Source: Vallitalea pronyensis (GTDB lineage: Bacteria > Bacillota > Clostridia > Lachnospirales > Vallitaleaceae). From it: DNA of 64,000 nt. The stretch's first letter is position 1. Each line of letters begins with the position of its first letter. The notes beneath the pieces were generated by a model. That model was given only the letters and a program-made list of their open reading frames with translations, had not been told where the DNA came from and made no database searches. Position numbers and translations under genes: made by a program. This document shows positions 45,107-54,693 of the stretch, in pieces. The stretch covers positions 5,165,001-5,229,000 of the forward strand of contig NZ_CP058649.1 of the NCBI RefSeq assembly GCF_018141445.1, in the 5' to 3' direction.

Positions 45107-45142
45107 TTGACAAACTAAACTAATAATACTATAATAGTTTAG
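45107..45142 (+). promoter_or_regulatory. Consensus promoter with overlapping TetR-type operator
   Basis: TTGACA (45107-45112) and TATAAT (45130-45135) are separated by exactly 17 bases, a perfect vegetative promoter for the hydrolase gene. The inverted repeat CTAAACTA ... TAGTTTAG (45115-45122 and 45135-45142) spans the spacer and -10 box, so repressor binding would occlude polymerase. Confidence 0.8.
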
Positions 45143-45200
45143 ATAGTATTGTTACAGATATTTTTGTTTGCTCATTAAGATAACAAAGGAGGTATTTTTT

Positions 45201-46154
45201 ATGCAACTGAAACCCCAACTTAGAGGGCTACCCGTCGTTGAACTAGGTCACCATATACATCCAACACTTGGGGATACCATCATGCTAAAGAGTGGTAAAA
45301 AAATAGGTTATCTGGAATTTGGTGACCCTTCAGGCATACCCATATTTTATTTTCATGGTGGCCTTAGTTCACGTATTGAAGCTGGCATTCTTGCTGAAAA
45401 TGCAGCAAAAAATGGTTTGCGGCTAATTGGATTAGACCGTCCTGGTGTAGGCTTATCCGACCCAATGAAAGCATTCACTTTCATTGACTGGCCTGCCATC
45501 GTTGTGGAGATAGCTGATGCATTAGGTATTGAACGTTTCTCTGTCTGTGGTACTTCTGGTGGTGGGGCTTTCGCTTGTGCGTGTGGGGCAATAGAAGAAG
45601 TGTCTAAACGTATGAACACCATCATTCTAATAGCAGGTATGTTGCCAACAACACCAGATGAAAAAAAGTTACAATCCATGATAGTACGATTGAACTTTCC
45701 TACAGCAAAATATATACCACTTATAAGTTTTGCCATAAATAAACTTGTTAGCAAACAGTTTATTAAAAGATTGGAATCAGATACGGACCAGGCATTTAAG
45801 GAAATGGATAAAGTGGTTAAACCAGGGTATAGCTATATGATGGCTAATAGCATTCTATCCGGTCAATTACAGGGTCAAAAAGCTAACATTAGAGATTTAG
45901 CTCTATATGCACAGCCATTAGGTTTTGAACTCAATACCATTAAAGTACCTGTATTAGCATTATCTGGTCTGAAAGATCGCAACGTCCCTTCTGCAATAGC
46001 TGATAGAGTTGTCTGTGAAGTCCATTGTGGACGACACATTACCTATGAAGAAGCTGACCATGGTTCTATCTTTAAACAGATGGATGATATGGTTGAGCAA
46101 ATCACTTTTTATATCCATAACCAAATAGATGGCTGTAAGAAAAAATCAAGCTGA
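45201..46154 (+). CDS. Alpha/beta hydrolase
   Basis: Hydrolase of 317 residues; the start is at 45201, preceded by AAAGGAGGT. The alpha/beta-hydrolase core is clear: an oxyanion-hole HGG motif (YFHGGLSSR), the nucleophile elbow CGTSGGGAF with catalytic Ser, the acidic residue near GLKDRNVPS and the His in EADHGSIF near the C-terminus. No signal peptide or membrane segment is seen. The fold class covers esterases, lipases and related enzymes; substrate unknown. Its consensus promoter carries a TetR-type operator, so it is probably induced by a xenobiotic or lipid-like ligand of the divergent regulator. Confidence 0.9.
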   Translation: MQLKPQLRGLPVVELGHHIHPTLGDTIMLKSGKKIGYLEFGDPSGIPIFYFHGGLSSRIEAGILAENAAKNGLRLIGLDRPGVGLSDPMKAFTFIDWPAIVVEIADALGIERFSVCGTSGGGAFACACGAIEEVSKRMNTIILIAGMLPTTPDEKKLQSMIVRLNFPTAKYIPLISFAINKLVSKQFIKRLESDTDQAFKEMDKVVKPGYSYMMANSILSGQLQGQKANIRDLALYAQPLGFELNTIKVPVLALSGLKDRNVPSAIADRVVCEVHCGRHITYEEADHGSIFKQMDDMVEQITFYIHNQIDGCKKKSS

Positions 46155-46225
46155 TGCACAACATTATTTTGTTTTAAAATGCTTCACACTTCTAGGTTAT
46201 ATCTGCATCGATGTATACATAGTTA

Positions 46226-46259
46226 AAGGCTACCTCTATTTTTCATAGTGGGTAGCCTT
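46226..46259. terminator. Hairpin between hydrolase and V-ATPase operon
   Basis: AAGGCTACC and GGTAGCCTT form a nine-pair stem between the two convergent units. T-runs are weak on both sides, so it is a probable bidirectional terminator. Confidence 0.55.
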
Positions 46260-46281
46260 CTAACAGTCATTAATTTATATC

Positions 46282-46890
46282 TTAGCTTCGCTTAATCATT
46301 TTCAATCGTGTAAACTCTTCTCTTTCCTTTTCCTCAAGAGCATTTTGAATATGTTTGGTTAGATTGGTGTATCTTGGAATCATTATATTCTTCAGTGCAT
46401 TAGCTCGTTTCTGGGTTCTTTTAATATTAATGGCTAACCGATAGATGGCATTTTCTACTTCTGCCATCACCACTGTCAATTGTTTAACCTTATGAAATCT
46501 GCTAAATGCTTCGTCAAGGGATAGGGTGGTTCGTGCAAAGCCATATTGTGGGGAAATATCATTATCTGGAATATTAACAATGGGAATCTCGACGCCCATG
46601 ATACTGCGTACTTTTATTTCGATATTTCTCTCTTCTTCTACGGATGTACCGATCTGTTCAACGGTGCTGATGCCGATAGAAATGTTCGCATTTTGTAAGG
46701 CATTATAAGCCTGGGTGAAGGTGGAATCAATAAGGGATTGAATCTTTTCTGCCTTATCAATTAGCGTCATCATTTCACGTACTAATATATTTCGCTTTTT
46801 ATCCAGCAGTTCATACCCTTGCTTGGATAATTGAAGGGTATTCTTAGCAATAATGAGATTACCTTTTGTAGGAAATAATGTTGTATTCAT
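46282..46890 (-). CDS. atpD: V-type ATPase subunit D
   Basis: Central-stalk subunit of 202 residues, last gene of the V-ATPase operon. It corresponds to NtpD/AtpD: the N-terminal FPTKGNLIIAKNTLQLSKQGYELLDKKR-type helix is present (seen as FPTKGNLIIAKNTL and GYELLDKKRNIL), the middle has PIVNIPDNDISPQYGF, and the C-terminal helix is RRT/KRTQKRANALKNIMIPRY. It forms the rotor axle linking A3B3 with the membrane ring. ATG at 46890 is preferred; a TTG six bases upstream is possible. It follows the B subunit gene by about 20 bases. Confidence 0.95.
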   Translation of the reverse strand: MNTTLFPTKGNLIIAKNTLQLSKQGYELLDKKRNILVREMMTLIDKAEKIQSLIDSTFTQAYNALQNANISIGISTVEQIGTSVEEERNIEIKVRSIMGVEIPIVNIPDNDISPQYGFARTTLSLDEAFSRFHKVKQLTVVMAEVENAIYRLAINIKRTQKRANALKNIMIPRYTNLTKHIQNALEEKEREEFTRLKMIKRS

Positions 46891-46909
46891 AAGCAATCAC
46901 TTTCCTTTA

Positions 46910-48340
46910 TTAATCCTTATCTTGATCCTTTTCATTTAGATGATGCTCTTGCCCTTCATCTTCATGGTAAGGTCTATAATATTTATCCAGCACTGCTTCA
47001 TCCACACGATCCAGCTCTTCTCTAGGAAGAATGCCTAATAGCCGCCAGCCAAGGTCCAATGTAGCATCCATATAGCGATTCTCATCTTTGGCTTGTGCTA
47101 CAAATAAGTCTTCAAAGATTTTTCCAAATTCCATGTATTTCTTATCAACATCGGATAACTCATCTTCACCGATAACCGATGCCAATGCTTTTACTTCTTG
47201 AACATGGGCATAGGATGCAAATAACTGATTGGCAATCTGAGGATGATCTTCTCGGGTAAATCCTTCACCGATACCATCTTTCATTAATCGTGAGAGGGAA
47301 GGTAATACAATAATTGGCGGATAAATGCCTTTTTGATGTAAATCCCTACTCAGTACGATTTGACCTTCTGTAATGTAACCTGTTAAGTCTGGTATTGGAT
47401 GAGTTATATCGTCATTAGGCATGGTTAAAATAGGTATTTGGGTAATGGACCCTTTTCGATCATTCAGCATACCTGCACGTTCATATAATGAAGCAAGATC
47501 ACTATACATATAACCGGGGAAACCTTTTCTTGAAGGTATCTCTCCCTTGGAGGATGATATTTCTCTAAGGGCCTCGCAATAGGATGTCATATCCGTCAAG
47601 ATCACCAGCACATGCATGTTGTGTTCAAAGGCTAGATACTCAGCGGTCGTGAGTGCACACCTGGGTGTTACCACCCTTTCAACAACAGGGTCGTTAGCAA
47701 GATTAAGAAACATAACGACTTTCTGTAATACACCGCTTTCTTCAAAACTTCTTTTAAAATATTCAGCCACATCATTTTTAACGCCCATGGCTGCAAATAC
47801 CACTGCAAAATTATCCGTTTCATCGTCACCTGTAAGTTTGGCCTGCTTCACAATCTGAACAGCTAAAGCATCATGTGGAATACCATTTCCAGAAAAAACA
47901 GGTAACTTCTGTCCACGTATTAAGGTTGTAAGTCCATCAATGGCTGAAATGCCTGTTTGAATATAATCCCTTGGGTATTCTCTGGCAATGGGATTAATGG
48001 GGTTACCATTAATATCACGACTGGCATCCGGGAATATATCCCCTAAACCATCAATGGGACGTCCAAGGCCATCTAGCGTTCTTCCAAGAATCTCCTTGGA
48101 TAGCGGTATTTCAAGGGCTTTTCCTAAGAATCGTGAGCGGGTATTGGCACTGGATATACCTGTTGTACCCTCAAAGACCTGTACCACAGCTATGTCATCT
48201 TTTATGTCAATGACACGACCTGCTCTAAGCTGGCCATCATTTAGTTTTATGTCAACCATTTCTTCATAGGCTACATCTTTTACCCCTTGTAGAACAACAA
48301 GGGATCCTGTCACTTCTTTTAATCCCAAATATTCTATCAT
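46910..48340 (-). CDS. atpB: V-type ATPase subunit B
   Basis: Non-catalytic nucleotide-binding subunit of 476 residues. Typical B-subunit segments are FSGNGIPHDALAVQIVKQA in the place of the P-loop (degenerate, as expected), AYLAFEHNMHVLVILTDMTSYCEALREIS and SITQIPILTMPNDDITHPIPDLTGYITEGQI. It alternates with A subunits in the hexameric head. Its ATG overlaps the stop codon of the A gene (ATGA), implying coupled translation. The C-terminal tail is acidic and charged (DEGQEHHLNEKDQDKD), somewhat longer than common homologues. Confidence 0.97.
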   Translation of the reverse strand: MIEYLGLKEVTGSLVVLQGVKDVAYEEMVDIKLNDGQLRAGRVIDIKDDIAVVQVFEGTTGISSANTRSRFLGKALEIPLSKEILGRTLDGLGRPIDGLGDIFPDASRDINGNPINPIAREYPRDYIQTGISAIDGLTTLIRGQKLPVFSGNGIPHDALAVQIVKQAKLTGDDETDNFAVVFAAMGVKNDVAEYFKRSFEESGVLQKVVMFLNLANDPVVERVVTPRCALTTAEYLAFEHNMHVLVILTDMTSYCEALREISSSKGEIPSRKGFPGYMYSDLASLYERAGMLNDRKGSITQIPILTMPNDDITHPIPDLTGYITEGQIVLSRDLHQKGIYPPIIVLPSLSRLMKDGIGEGFTREDHPQIANQLFASYAHVQEVKALASVIGEDELSDVDKKYMEFGKIFEDLFVAQAKDENRYMDATLDLGWRLLGILPREELDRVDEAVLDKYYRPYHEDEGQEHHLNEKDQDKD

Positions 48341-50133
48341 AGCTTCTTCCTTTCGAAATGCTTATAGCTTTCCCTCACGTCATCTACTACTTGATCAATT
48401 TTCTTATACAAGGTATCAAATGCTTTTAAATCCTCATTTTTAATATTGTATTTCATTTTAATCAGTTCATCGTAGATACCCGTTTGCCTTATCTGAGACA
48501 TGGGAATGCCCTTATCAATCAATTCTTTTGAATGTTTATGAAGGTATAGGATAACGCCCATCATTTTGTATTGTTTTTTCAGAGGTACATAAGTGTCAAT
48601 AGCATTAAAAGCATTCTGCTGTAAGAAACCTAAACGAATGACTTTTGCAATATCCAGTGTTAATTTCTGATCTTCTGGCAGGATATCCGCACCAATGAGC
48701 TTAACAATTTCCATGAGTTTACTTTCTTCTTGCAGTAAACGCAAAATATCTCTTCGTACATAGAAAAAATCCTGGGCTACTTTGGCTTCATACCATGTTT
48801 CAAGGTCATCAATGTATTCACTATAACTGTTTAACCAATGAATGGCTGGGTAATGTCTTGAATAAGCTAACTGCCTATCCAGTGCCCAGAAGCATCTTAC
48901 AAAACGCTTTGTATTCTGGGTAACAGGTTCAGAAAAGTCACCACCTTGTGGGGATACTGCTCCAATAATACTGACGGAGCCCTCTGTATCATTCAGGTTA
49001 TCCACGTAGCCTGCACGCTCGTAGAACTGGGATAATCTTGATGGTAAATATGCAGGGAATCCTTCTTCGGCAGGCATCTCTTCAAGTCGACCAGATATTT
49101 CACGAAGGGCTTCTGCCCATCTTGATGTGGAGTCTGCCATAATGGCAACATGATAGCCCATATCACGGTAATACTCTGCTAAGGTAATACCTGTGTAAAT
49201 CGATGCCTCTCTGGCAGCAACAGGCATATTGGATGTATTTGCAATCAAAATCGTACGTTCCATAAGAGGTTTACCTGATTTGGGATCAATCAGTTTTGGA
49301 AAGTCTTCCAAAACCTCTGTTATCTCATTTCCACGCTCACCACAGCCAATGTACACAATAATATCCGCATCGCTCCATTTTGCTAACTGATGCTGGGTCA
49401 TAGTTTTACCAGTACCAAATCCCCCTGGGATAGAAGCTGTTCCACCTTTTGCAATAGGAAAAAGCGTATCGATAACTCTTTGTCCTGTTATAAGAGGGGT
49501 ATCCAATCTTCTTCTTACTTTGAAAGGTCTAGCCATTCTAACGGGCCATCGTTGAATGAGGTCCATTTCTATTAAATCATCTTGTTCTGTTCTTACCTTT
49601 ACAATAATATCATGTACTTTGTACTTTCCGTGCTCTACAGCGTATTCTACTGTCCCTGATATATCTGGGTGAACCATAACTTTATGCACAATTAAATCTG
49701 TTTCTTTAATTTCGGCAATAACATCCCCGCCTGTTACCCTATCACCAGGCTTAACAATGACCTCAACAACCCATTCTTTCTCCGTATTAAGGGACTCTAT
49801 ATCTAAACCTTTACCAATAAAAGGTCCTGACAATTCTTCCATTTTCTTAAGTGGTCGTTGGATACCATCAAAAACCCCACCAATGATACCAGGGCCTAAC
49901 TGTAGGGATAAGGGTTCACCTGTGGCCTGTACAGGCTCGCCAACTTTAATACCTGTTGTGGATTCATAGACCTGTACGATGACATCTTCGTTTTCAATAT
50001 GAATAACTTCACCAATTAATCTTTCCTTACCAATATAGACCATTTCCAGTATTTTGAACTGACTGCTACCCCGAACAGTAACAACAGGTCCGTTCACGCC
50101 TACTACTCTATCGTCCTTATTCAAATATGTCAC
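48337..50133 (-). CDS. atpA: V-type ATPase catalytic subunit A
   Basis: Catalytic subunit of 598 residues, full length. The P-loop is GGFGTGKTM near residue 240, with DSTSRWAEALREISGRLEEMPAEEGFPAYL-type ADSTSRWAEALREI downstream and the A-type insertion present (GPFIGKGLDIESLNTEKEWVVEV-like non-homologous region near residues 95-180). It hydrolyses or makes ATP in the A3B3 head. The start annotated is a GTG at 50133; an in-frame TTG at 50124 has better spacing to GAAGGTGA and may be used. It follows the E subunit gene by five bases. Confidence 0.97.
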   Translation of the reverse strand: MTYLNKDDRVVGVNGPVVTVRGSSQFKILEMVYIGKERLIGEVIHIENEDVIVQVYESTTGIKVGEPVQATGEPLSLQLGPGIIGGVFDGIQRPLKKMEELSGPFIGKGLDIESLNTEKEWVVEVIVKPGDRVTGGDVIAEIKETDLIVHKVMVHPDISGTVEYAVEHGKYKVHDIIVKVRTEQDDLIEMDLIQRWPVRMARPFKVRRRLDTPLITGQRVIDTLFPIAKGGTASIPGGFGTGKTMTQHQLAKWSDADIIVYIGCGERGNEITEVLEDFPKLIDPKSGKPLMERTILIANTSNMPVAAREASIYTGITLAEYYRDMGYHVAIMADSTSRWAEALREISGRLEEMPAEEGFPAYLPSRLSQFYERAGYVDNLNDTEGSVSIIGAVSPQGGDFSEPVTQNTKRFVRCFWALDRQLAYSRHYPAIHWLNSYSEYIDDLETWYEAKVAQDFFYVRRDILRLLQEESKLMEIVKLIGADILPEDQKLTLDIAKVIRLGFLQQNAFNAIDTYVPLKKQYKMMGVILYLHKHSKELIDKGIPMSQIRQTGIYDELIKMKYNIKNEDLKAFDTLYKKIDQVVDDVRESYKHFERKKL

Positions 50134-50138
50134 CTTCT

Positions 50139-50738
50139 TTACTCAATCTCTAGTTTGCAGTGATGCAAAAATGATTCCTTCTGCCCATATAGCTTCGTAT
50201 AGAATGAATTATCCAAAAAGATATTCTTGGATTGATTAAAAAGCTTGTAACCACCAATCATCTTTTCGTGTTTATCTTCAACAACGATGTCGTGATTGAA
50301 TGTCTTTTCAAGAGCATGTACATGCACTTTGTCTGTATAAGCGATATAAATCTTAAGATTTCCATCACCTATCTCTTGAATTCCTTTTTCAATCAACTGA
50401 CACAGTTCGCTGTAATATGATTCATTTTTTGTATGGGCTATAAGGTCTTTTTCAGCATCTGCAAATATCTCTTTAATCATATCGTTTCTAGCTTTTAAAA
50501 TTTCTCTTTTACTGGTCATTATGGCTCTTGATAAAATTTCATTTTTTTCTTGATGAATACTTTTCAAGCCATTTTGAATAATTTCATAGGCTTCTGATAA
50601 GTATTTCAATTCTTTTTCCTCATATATCGCTTCAAGCTCTTTTTCTGTTTGCTCCATGACCTTATTTCTCTGCTTGTTTACATCATTCATGATATCATGA
50701 GCAAATTTATCGATTTTCTCATCAACAATTCTCATCAT
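50139..50738 (-). CDS. atpE: V-type ATPase subunit E
   Basis: Peripheral stalk subunit of 199 residues (NtpE type). The N-terminal two thirds are a charged coiled coil (residues about 1-110, rich in Glu, Lys and heptad Leu/Ile). The C-terminal domain has the family piece VEDKHEKMIGGYKLFNQSKNI, corresponding to the GG-containing segment conserved in E subunits. It pairs with the G/H-type subunit to hold the head static relative to subunit I. Two consecutive ATG codons follow an AAGAAGG ribosome binding site. Confidence 0.92.
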   Translation of the reverse strand: MMRIVDEKIDKFAHDIMNDVNKQRNKVMEQTEKELEAIYEEKELKYLSEAYEIIQNGLKSIHQEKNEILSRAIMTSKREILKARNDMIKEIFADAEKDLIAHTKNESYYSELCQLIEKGIQEIGDGNLKIYIAYTDKVHVHALEKTFNHDIVVEDKHEKMIGGYKLFNQSKNIFLDNSFYTKLYGQKESFLHHCKLEIE

Positions 50739-50757
50739 TAACCTTCTTCCGCATGCG

Positions 50758-51066
50758 TTATATTCTTAATCCAATAGCCTCTCTTACGTATTTTGTAATG
50801 GAATCCGGTGTTCTTCCCGTTCCATGCCTGTCTGGAATCTCAACCACTAGAGGTGTATGATAGTTTAACTTAATGTTCTTAATGTCGTCTGCTATGAGCT
50901 TCCCTAACTTTTCTGTAATGAGGATAATACCTATATCCTTGTCTTTTAGAGCTGTATCAAGTGCAGCACGTACTTCTTCTCTCTCGTGAACAACAACGCC
51001 TTTCACACCTGCAAGGCGCATACCTGTTTTGGTATCTACATTATCACTGATTAGAAACATTTTCAT
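50758..51066 (-). CDS. atpF: V-type ATPase subunit F
   Basis: Small central-stalk subunit of 102 residues (NtpG/AtpF family). The Rossmann-like fold is recognisable from the N-terminal FLISDNVDTKTGMRLAGVKG, the central IGIILITEKLGKLI and VVEIPDRHG. It binds the D subunit in the rotor. Its usual length is about 100 residues. It lies between the proteolipid and E subunit genes, an order common in clostridial V-ATPase operons. Confidence 0.93.
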   Translation of the reverse strand: MKMFLISDNVDTKTGMRLAGVKGVVVHEREEVRAALDTALKDKDIGIILITEKLGKLIADDIKNIKLNYHTPLVVEIPDRHGTGRTPDSITKYVREAIGLRI

Positions 51067-51084
51067 GCAATCATGCCCCTTCTA

Positions 51085-51510
51085 TTATCCTAGAATTAAG
51101 ATTGAAATAATAAGTCCATAGATGGCAATACCTTCTGCAAGACCAACAAAGATTACCGTCTTACCGAGTAATTTTGAGTCTTCACTAATAGCTCCAATAG
51201 CTGCTGAGCCTGATACAGCAACGGCAATTCCTGAACCAATGGCTGCAAGTCCAGTTGACAGGGCTGCTGCAATATACCTAAGACCTTCTCCACTAGCTGC
51301 TACAGCTTCTGCTGGCGCTGCTGCTAGAGCTGTTGTTCCACCTGTTAATAAGATGACGGTTGATACAATTAATACACCAAAAAAACTTAATATATTGACG
51401 CCAAGTATGGTTCTAACGCTACTGCCTGATATGCCTTTCTTAATGGCATAAACGCCAGTTCCTATTGTTACTCCCACTAATAGTAATACTAAAATCATAA
51501 CGATATCCAT
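51085..51510 (-). CDS. atpK: V-type ATPase proteolipid subunit K (membrane rotor ring)
   Basis: Membrane protein of 141 residues with four hydrophobic segments (about 1-22, 34-57, 78-102, 114-140). Only the C-terminal hairpin keeps the Gly-rich c-ring pattern (GLAAIGSGIAVAVSGSAAIGAI) and the ion-binding Glu (VGLAEGIAIYG). The Gln and Thr that in sodium-type rings accompany this Glu (as in GIGQG and LPET) are replaced (Val and Gly here), so the coupling ion is unclear. The N-terminal hairpin is degenerate, without a carboxylate, giving one ion site per four-helix subunit as in other V-type rings. GGAGG precedes the ATG. Confidence 0.93.
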   Translation of the reverse strand: MDIVMILVLLLVGVTIGTGVYAIKKGISGSSVRTILGVNILSFFGVLIVSTVILLTGGTTALAAAPAEAVAASGEGLRYIAAALSTGLAAIGSGIAVAVSGSAAIGAISEDSKLLGKTVIFVGLAEGIAIYGLIISILILG

Positions 51511-51705
51511 GCTTCGTTTCCTCCTTGTTTACTCGTCATTCTCTGACGCGCTGTTCTTTTATTTATATTAATCATGCGTTAAGCTTACGCTTCCTAACAA
51601 ATGTCATATTAATCTTGTGTAACGTAAAACGCCAATACGTTCATCAACCATTACGTGATGATTGTTTCATTCATTCCTCCATCCACCCACGTTATGTAAT
51701 CGTTT

Positions 51706-53634
51706 TTACGTTACTTGTTTATCTTGTATCTTAAATGGTTTAAAGGTTTTTCCATCACCACTAAAGAATCGACTAAATAATTCATAGTATTCCAGTCTTA
51801 ATCCCTGAATAGCAACAATCAAACCCTCTAAACAGATAATCAAGATGTTACCTAAAATCATAACGATGATGCTGCCTGCTCCACCAACCATCTTAGCCAT
51901 CATATGAAAAGCTAAGAAAAAACCAACATGGTTAAGCGCAAATGCACCAACCCGGATAAAGGATATGGTATTACTGAGAAAAGCTAATAACGTCTCGATG
52001 AGCTCAAAAAATGCTTCAATAAAGAATCCGCCTCTATCTTCAGGTAATACCTGTTTTCTTTTTTCAATCAGATGACCTAATGGGTGTGCTAAAAAAATCA
52101 AAAGTAATGGTAGAATGATTAATACGATAATCTGCCATGAAGCGATTTCAAAATCACTTCTTAATACCTTTGAAAGCACAAGGTAGATCACTGAAAGATA
52201 AAAAACCAGCCCTGCAAGACCATTACGGTCAAATACCAGTTTACCAATTTTTTTCCTACGACCTGCATTCCATATACCTAATAGTATGGCTAGAATAATC
52301 AATAGGGTACCAAAGCCTACAGCTATGATTAAACTGGTCTGTTTATTATGCATAGGACTGAACATGGGTATGAAGGACAAATACTCTCTAAGGATTTCTT
52401 CATTACCAAAGACAGAGCCATAAAATATACCAAAAATAGCGGATACAAAACCTGCATATACGGCAATCTTCCCTATACTGTTACCGGACTTTTTATAGAA
52501 TAAATACCCAAGGGAAGCAATCACCAATCCTTGTCCAAGATCCCCAAACATCATACCAAACATCAGTAAATAGGTGATGGCAACAAAAGGTGTAGGATCA
52601 ATTTCATTGTAGGATGGTGTACCATACATATGCACTAAGGCTTCAAAGGGTTGGAATATGGGATTATTCTTAAGCTTTGTCGGTGGTTTTGTTTTCTTAA
52701 TGGCATCATCCTCTTCGACAATGCATGTAATATCCTTATCCTCTTTAATGGTCTTAAGGAACGATTTTAACTGACTTTTTGGAATCCATCCTGTCAGGTA
52801 AAAAGCATCTTTGGAATGAACCACATGCCGTCTGACTTCAAAGACCTGGTCTAATTGATTAATGGTGTTGTATATGTCCACAATTTTATAGTAATTTTCA
52901 TTGTAGAACTCTTCAATCTGACCTTCTATCATCTCTTTTTCACATTCTAATTCTACAATGGCTTCATCAATATGCTTTAACGCTTCACTTGGATGTCCTT
53001 TTACTTCATCAGAGATACGAATCCTCTCAAAATACAGGGATGCAAATAAGCTATCAATGCTCTTTTGTACAAGACCTGGCATGAAGTAGAGTAAAAACAC
53101 ATGATCATCTTCTTCAAAGACTTTAAAAACCACTACATCTAAGTCTTCCACATAGTGTACCAGTCTTTCATAACCCTCTTTTGGCATTTTTCCAAAACGG
53201 AATTTCATAAACTCAAAACTAAAAAGTCTATCAATCTCAATATCCACATTCTGTATGGGTATAATCTGTTTCTTTATTCTTTGTTTCAGCTTAATTCTTT
53301 CATCTAAAATTTCATATTTTTTCTTAAGCTCTGTCACCTCATTGCTTAGATCTTCAATGATGGGTAGAGCATCTAATGCACAATTGATTTGCTGATCGTT
53401 AAGGTTCACCGGGGTTAACTTTATATTCAGATCTGTTGATAATTGAGTCAATTTTTTTCTAATATTTTCATATGGATTCGTTGTGGAAAATGGCGATAAG
53501 CCTTTCACAGAATCCAGTATAGTAATGGCATTTACCAGCTCTACGTCATAAGGCAAAACATTTTTTATGACAAAGTAATCCAGTGCTTTGATGGGGCCAG
53601 CTACATTGATGAAAAACATTTTTTCTATTGACAT
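51706..53634 (-). CDS. atpI: V-type ATPase subunit I
   Basis: Membrane stator subunit of 642 residues (NtpI/a-subunit). The N-terminal half is cytoplasmic and partly coiled coil (about residues 75-115 and 225-250). The C-terminal half has seven or eight membrane segments, starting with FVAITYLLMFGMMFGDLGQG near residue 350. SFIRVGAFALNHVGF near residue 555 holds the Arg that faces the proton or sodium path, and EGLIVAIQGLRLEYYELFSRFF is the typical C-terminal motif. It forms the ion channel against the K ring. GGAGG precedes the ATG. A 195-base gap with no visible gene separates it from the K gene. Confidence 0.96.
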   Translation of the reverse strand: MSIEKMFFINVAGPIKALDYFVIKNVLPYDVELVNAITILDSVKGLSPFSTTNPYENIRKKLTQLSTDLNIKLTPVNLNDQQINCALDALPIIEDLSNEVTELKKKYEILDERIKLKQRIKKQIIPIQNVDIEIDRLFSFEFMKFRFGKMPKEGYERLVHYVEDLDVVVFKVFEEDDHVFLLYFMPGLVQKSIDSLFASLYFERIRISDEVKGHPSEALKHIDEAIVELECEKEMIEGQIEEFYNENYYKIVDIYNTINQLDQVFEVRRHVVHSKDAFYLTGWIPKSQLKSFLKTIKEDKDITCIVEEDDAIKKTKPPTKLKNNPIFQPFEALVHMYGTPSYNEIDPTPFVAITYLLMFGMMFGDLGQGLVIASLGYLFYKKSGNSIGKIAVYAGFVSAIFGIFYGSVFGNEEILREYLSFIPMFSPMHNKQTSLIIAVGFGTLLIILAILLGIWNAGRRKKIGKLVFDRNGLAGLVFYLSVIYLVLSKVLRSDFEIASWQIIVLIILPLLLIFLAHPLGHLIEKRKQVLPEDRGGFFIEAFFELIETLLAFLSNTISFIRVGAFALNHVGFFLAFHMMAKMVGGAGSIIVMILGNILIICLEGLIVAIQGLRLEYYELFSRFFSGDGKTFKPFKIQDKQVT

Positions 53635-53648
53635 GTCATGCCTCCTCC

Positions 53649-54689
53649 CTATTTTCCATATCCTATTAAGAATTTCTTGATTTTACTCTGTTCAACGGCA
53701 TACCGAATACCCTCAATGATTGTGGTAATATTCATGATTTCTACCTCTTTTGCAAACATAAAGCCCATAATAGGTGCTATAGAGAAGGGATACATACCTA
53801 TATTTTTATCATGGGTATCAAGGATATATTCATAAAACTCTTTTTCCCAATAATGCTCATCGGATGATAAGATATCATTATAGGATGTCTTTTTTAGAAT
53901 CTGAAGAATGTCATCCACGTCATTTGCATTAATCAGCTTTTTCAAATCTTCTTTTGACAATTTATAGCGAAAGGGTATATGATACCGATACAAAATTTCT
54001 TTGGAGATATGATAATAATGCTTGCCACGATAGACCCACATAATGTTTTTAAGGTCTGCTTCTAAGCCCACAATGTGGGTAGCTATTTTTTTATCTGTGC
54101 CACTAACCAATTCCAGCTGAGTTAATAACTTTTTATAATAGTACATATCCAGTGTCATTTCTGCGGCAAACAGGTCAATTCTTTGCTTATCAATAACTAA
54201 AGGCTTCAAAATGGGATAGAAGTTGGTACCTTCCAATCCGTTAACAAAAGATTCTATATTTTTTGCTTGCAATAATTTATCAAAATTTATGACACTATAT
54301 TTATTGATAAAGAATAAGGATTTGTCTATCTGTTCTAAGTTACCACCCATCTGTAGGGTTCTTAACATTTTTTTTAAATCTTCTATTTCCTGCCTTCGAT
54401 AAATATATCGAAAAACAGATTTATCAGTTCCTTTTAAATAACGACTAATTTTTAAAGCTTCTTTTATCTTGGATTGAGCCAACAAATTTTCCACTTGTCC
54501 TCTATGAATATTGCCATCGTGCAGTCCTTGCAACGCATCATTATAATACGTATAGTTTTTTAGATACAAAGCCACTTCACCAACACTACGGCGTAAGAGG
54601 AGTTGCTCATAGTCATCTTTTTTTAGCATCTTACCTTTCATGGCTCGTACCTTCGTTGAAAGATGGCTATATTTGAACGTTGATAGCAT
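53649..54689 (-). CDS. atpC: V-type ATPase subunit C
   Basis: Subunit of 346 residues of the NtpC/AtpC (d-type) family, which forms a funnel that joins the central stalk to the K ring. Homology is seen in MKGKMLKKDDYEQLLLRRSVGEVALYLKNYTYY (key piece MLKKDDYEQLLLRRSV) and in repeated helical segments such as EIEDLKKMLRTLQMGG, with the ending MGFMFAKEVEIMNITTIIEGIRYAV typical of the family. It lies 14 bases before the I subunit gene and four bases after the G/H-like gene. AGAGGTGAG precedes the ATG. Confidence 0.95.
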   Translation of the reverse strand: MLSTFKYSHLSTKVRAMKGKMLKKDDYEQLLLRRSVGEVALYLKNYTYYNDALQGLHDGNIHRGQVENLLAQSKIKEALKISRYLKGTDKSVFRYIYRRQEIEDLKKMLRTLQMGGNLEQIDKSLFFINKYSVINFDKLLQAKNIESFVNGLEGTNFYPILKPLVIDKQRIDLFAAEMTLDMYYYKKLLTQLELVSGTDKKIATHIVGLEADLKNIMWVYRGKHYYHISKEILYRYHIPFRYKLSKEDLKKLINANDVDDILQILKKTSYNDILSSDEHYWEKEFYEYILDTHDKNIGMYPFSIAPIMGFMFAKEVEIMNITTIIEGIRYAVEQSKIKKFLIGYGK

Positions 54690-54693
54690 GGAC

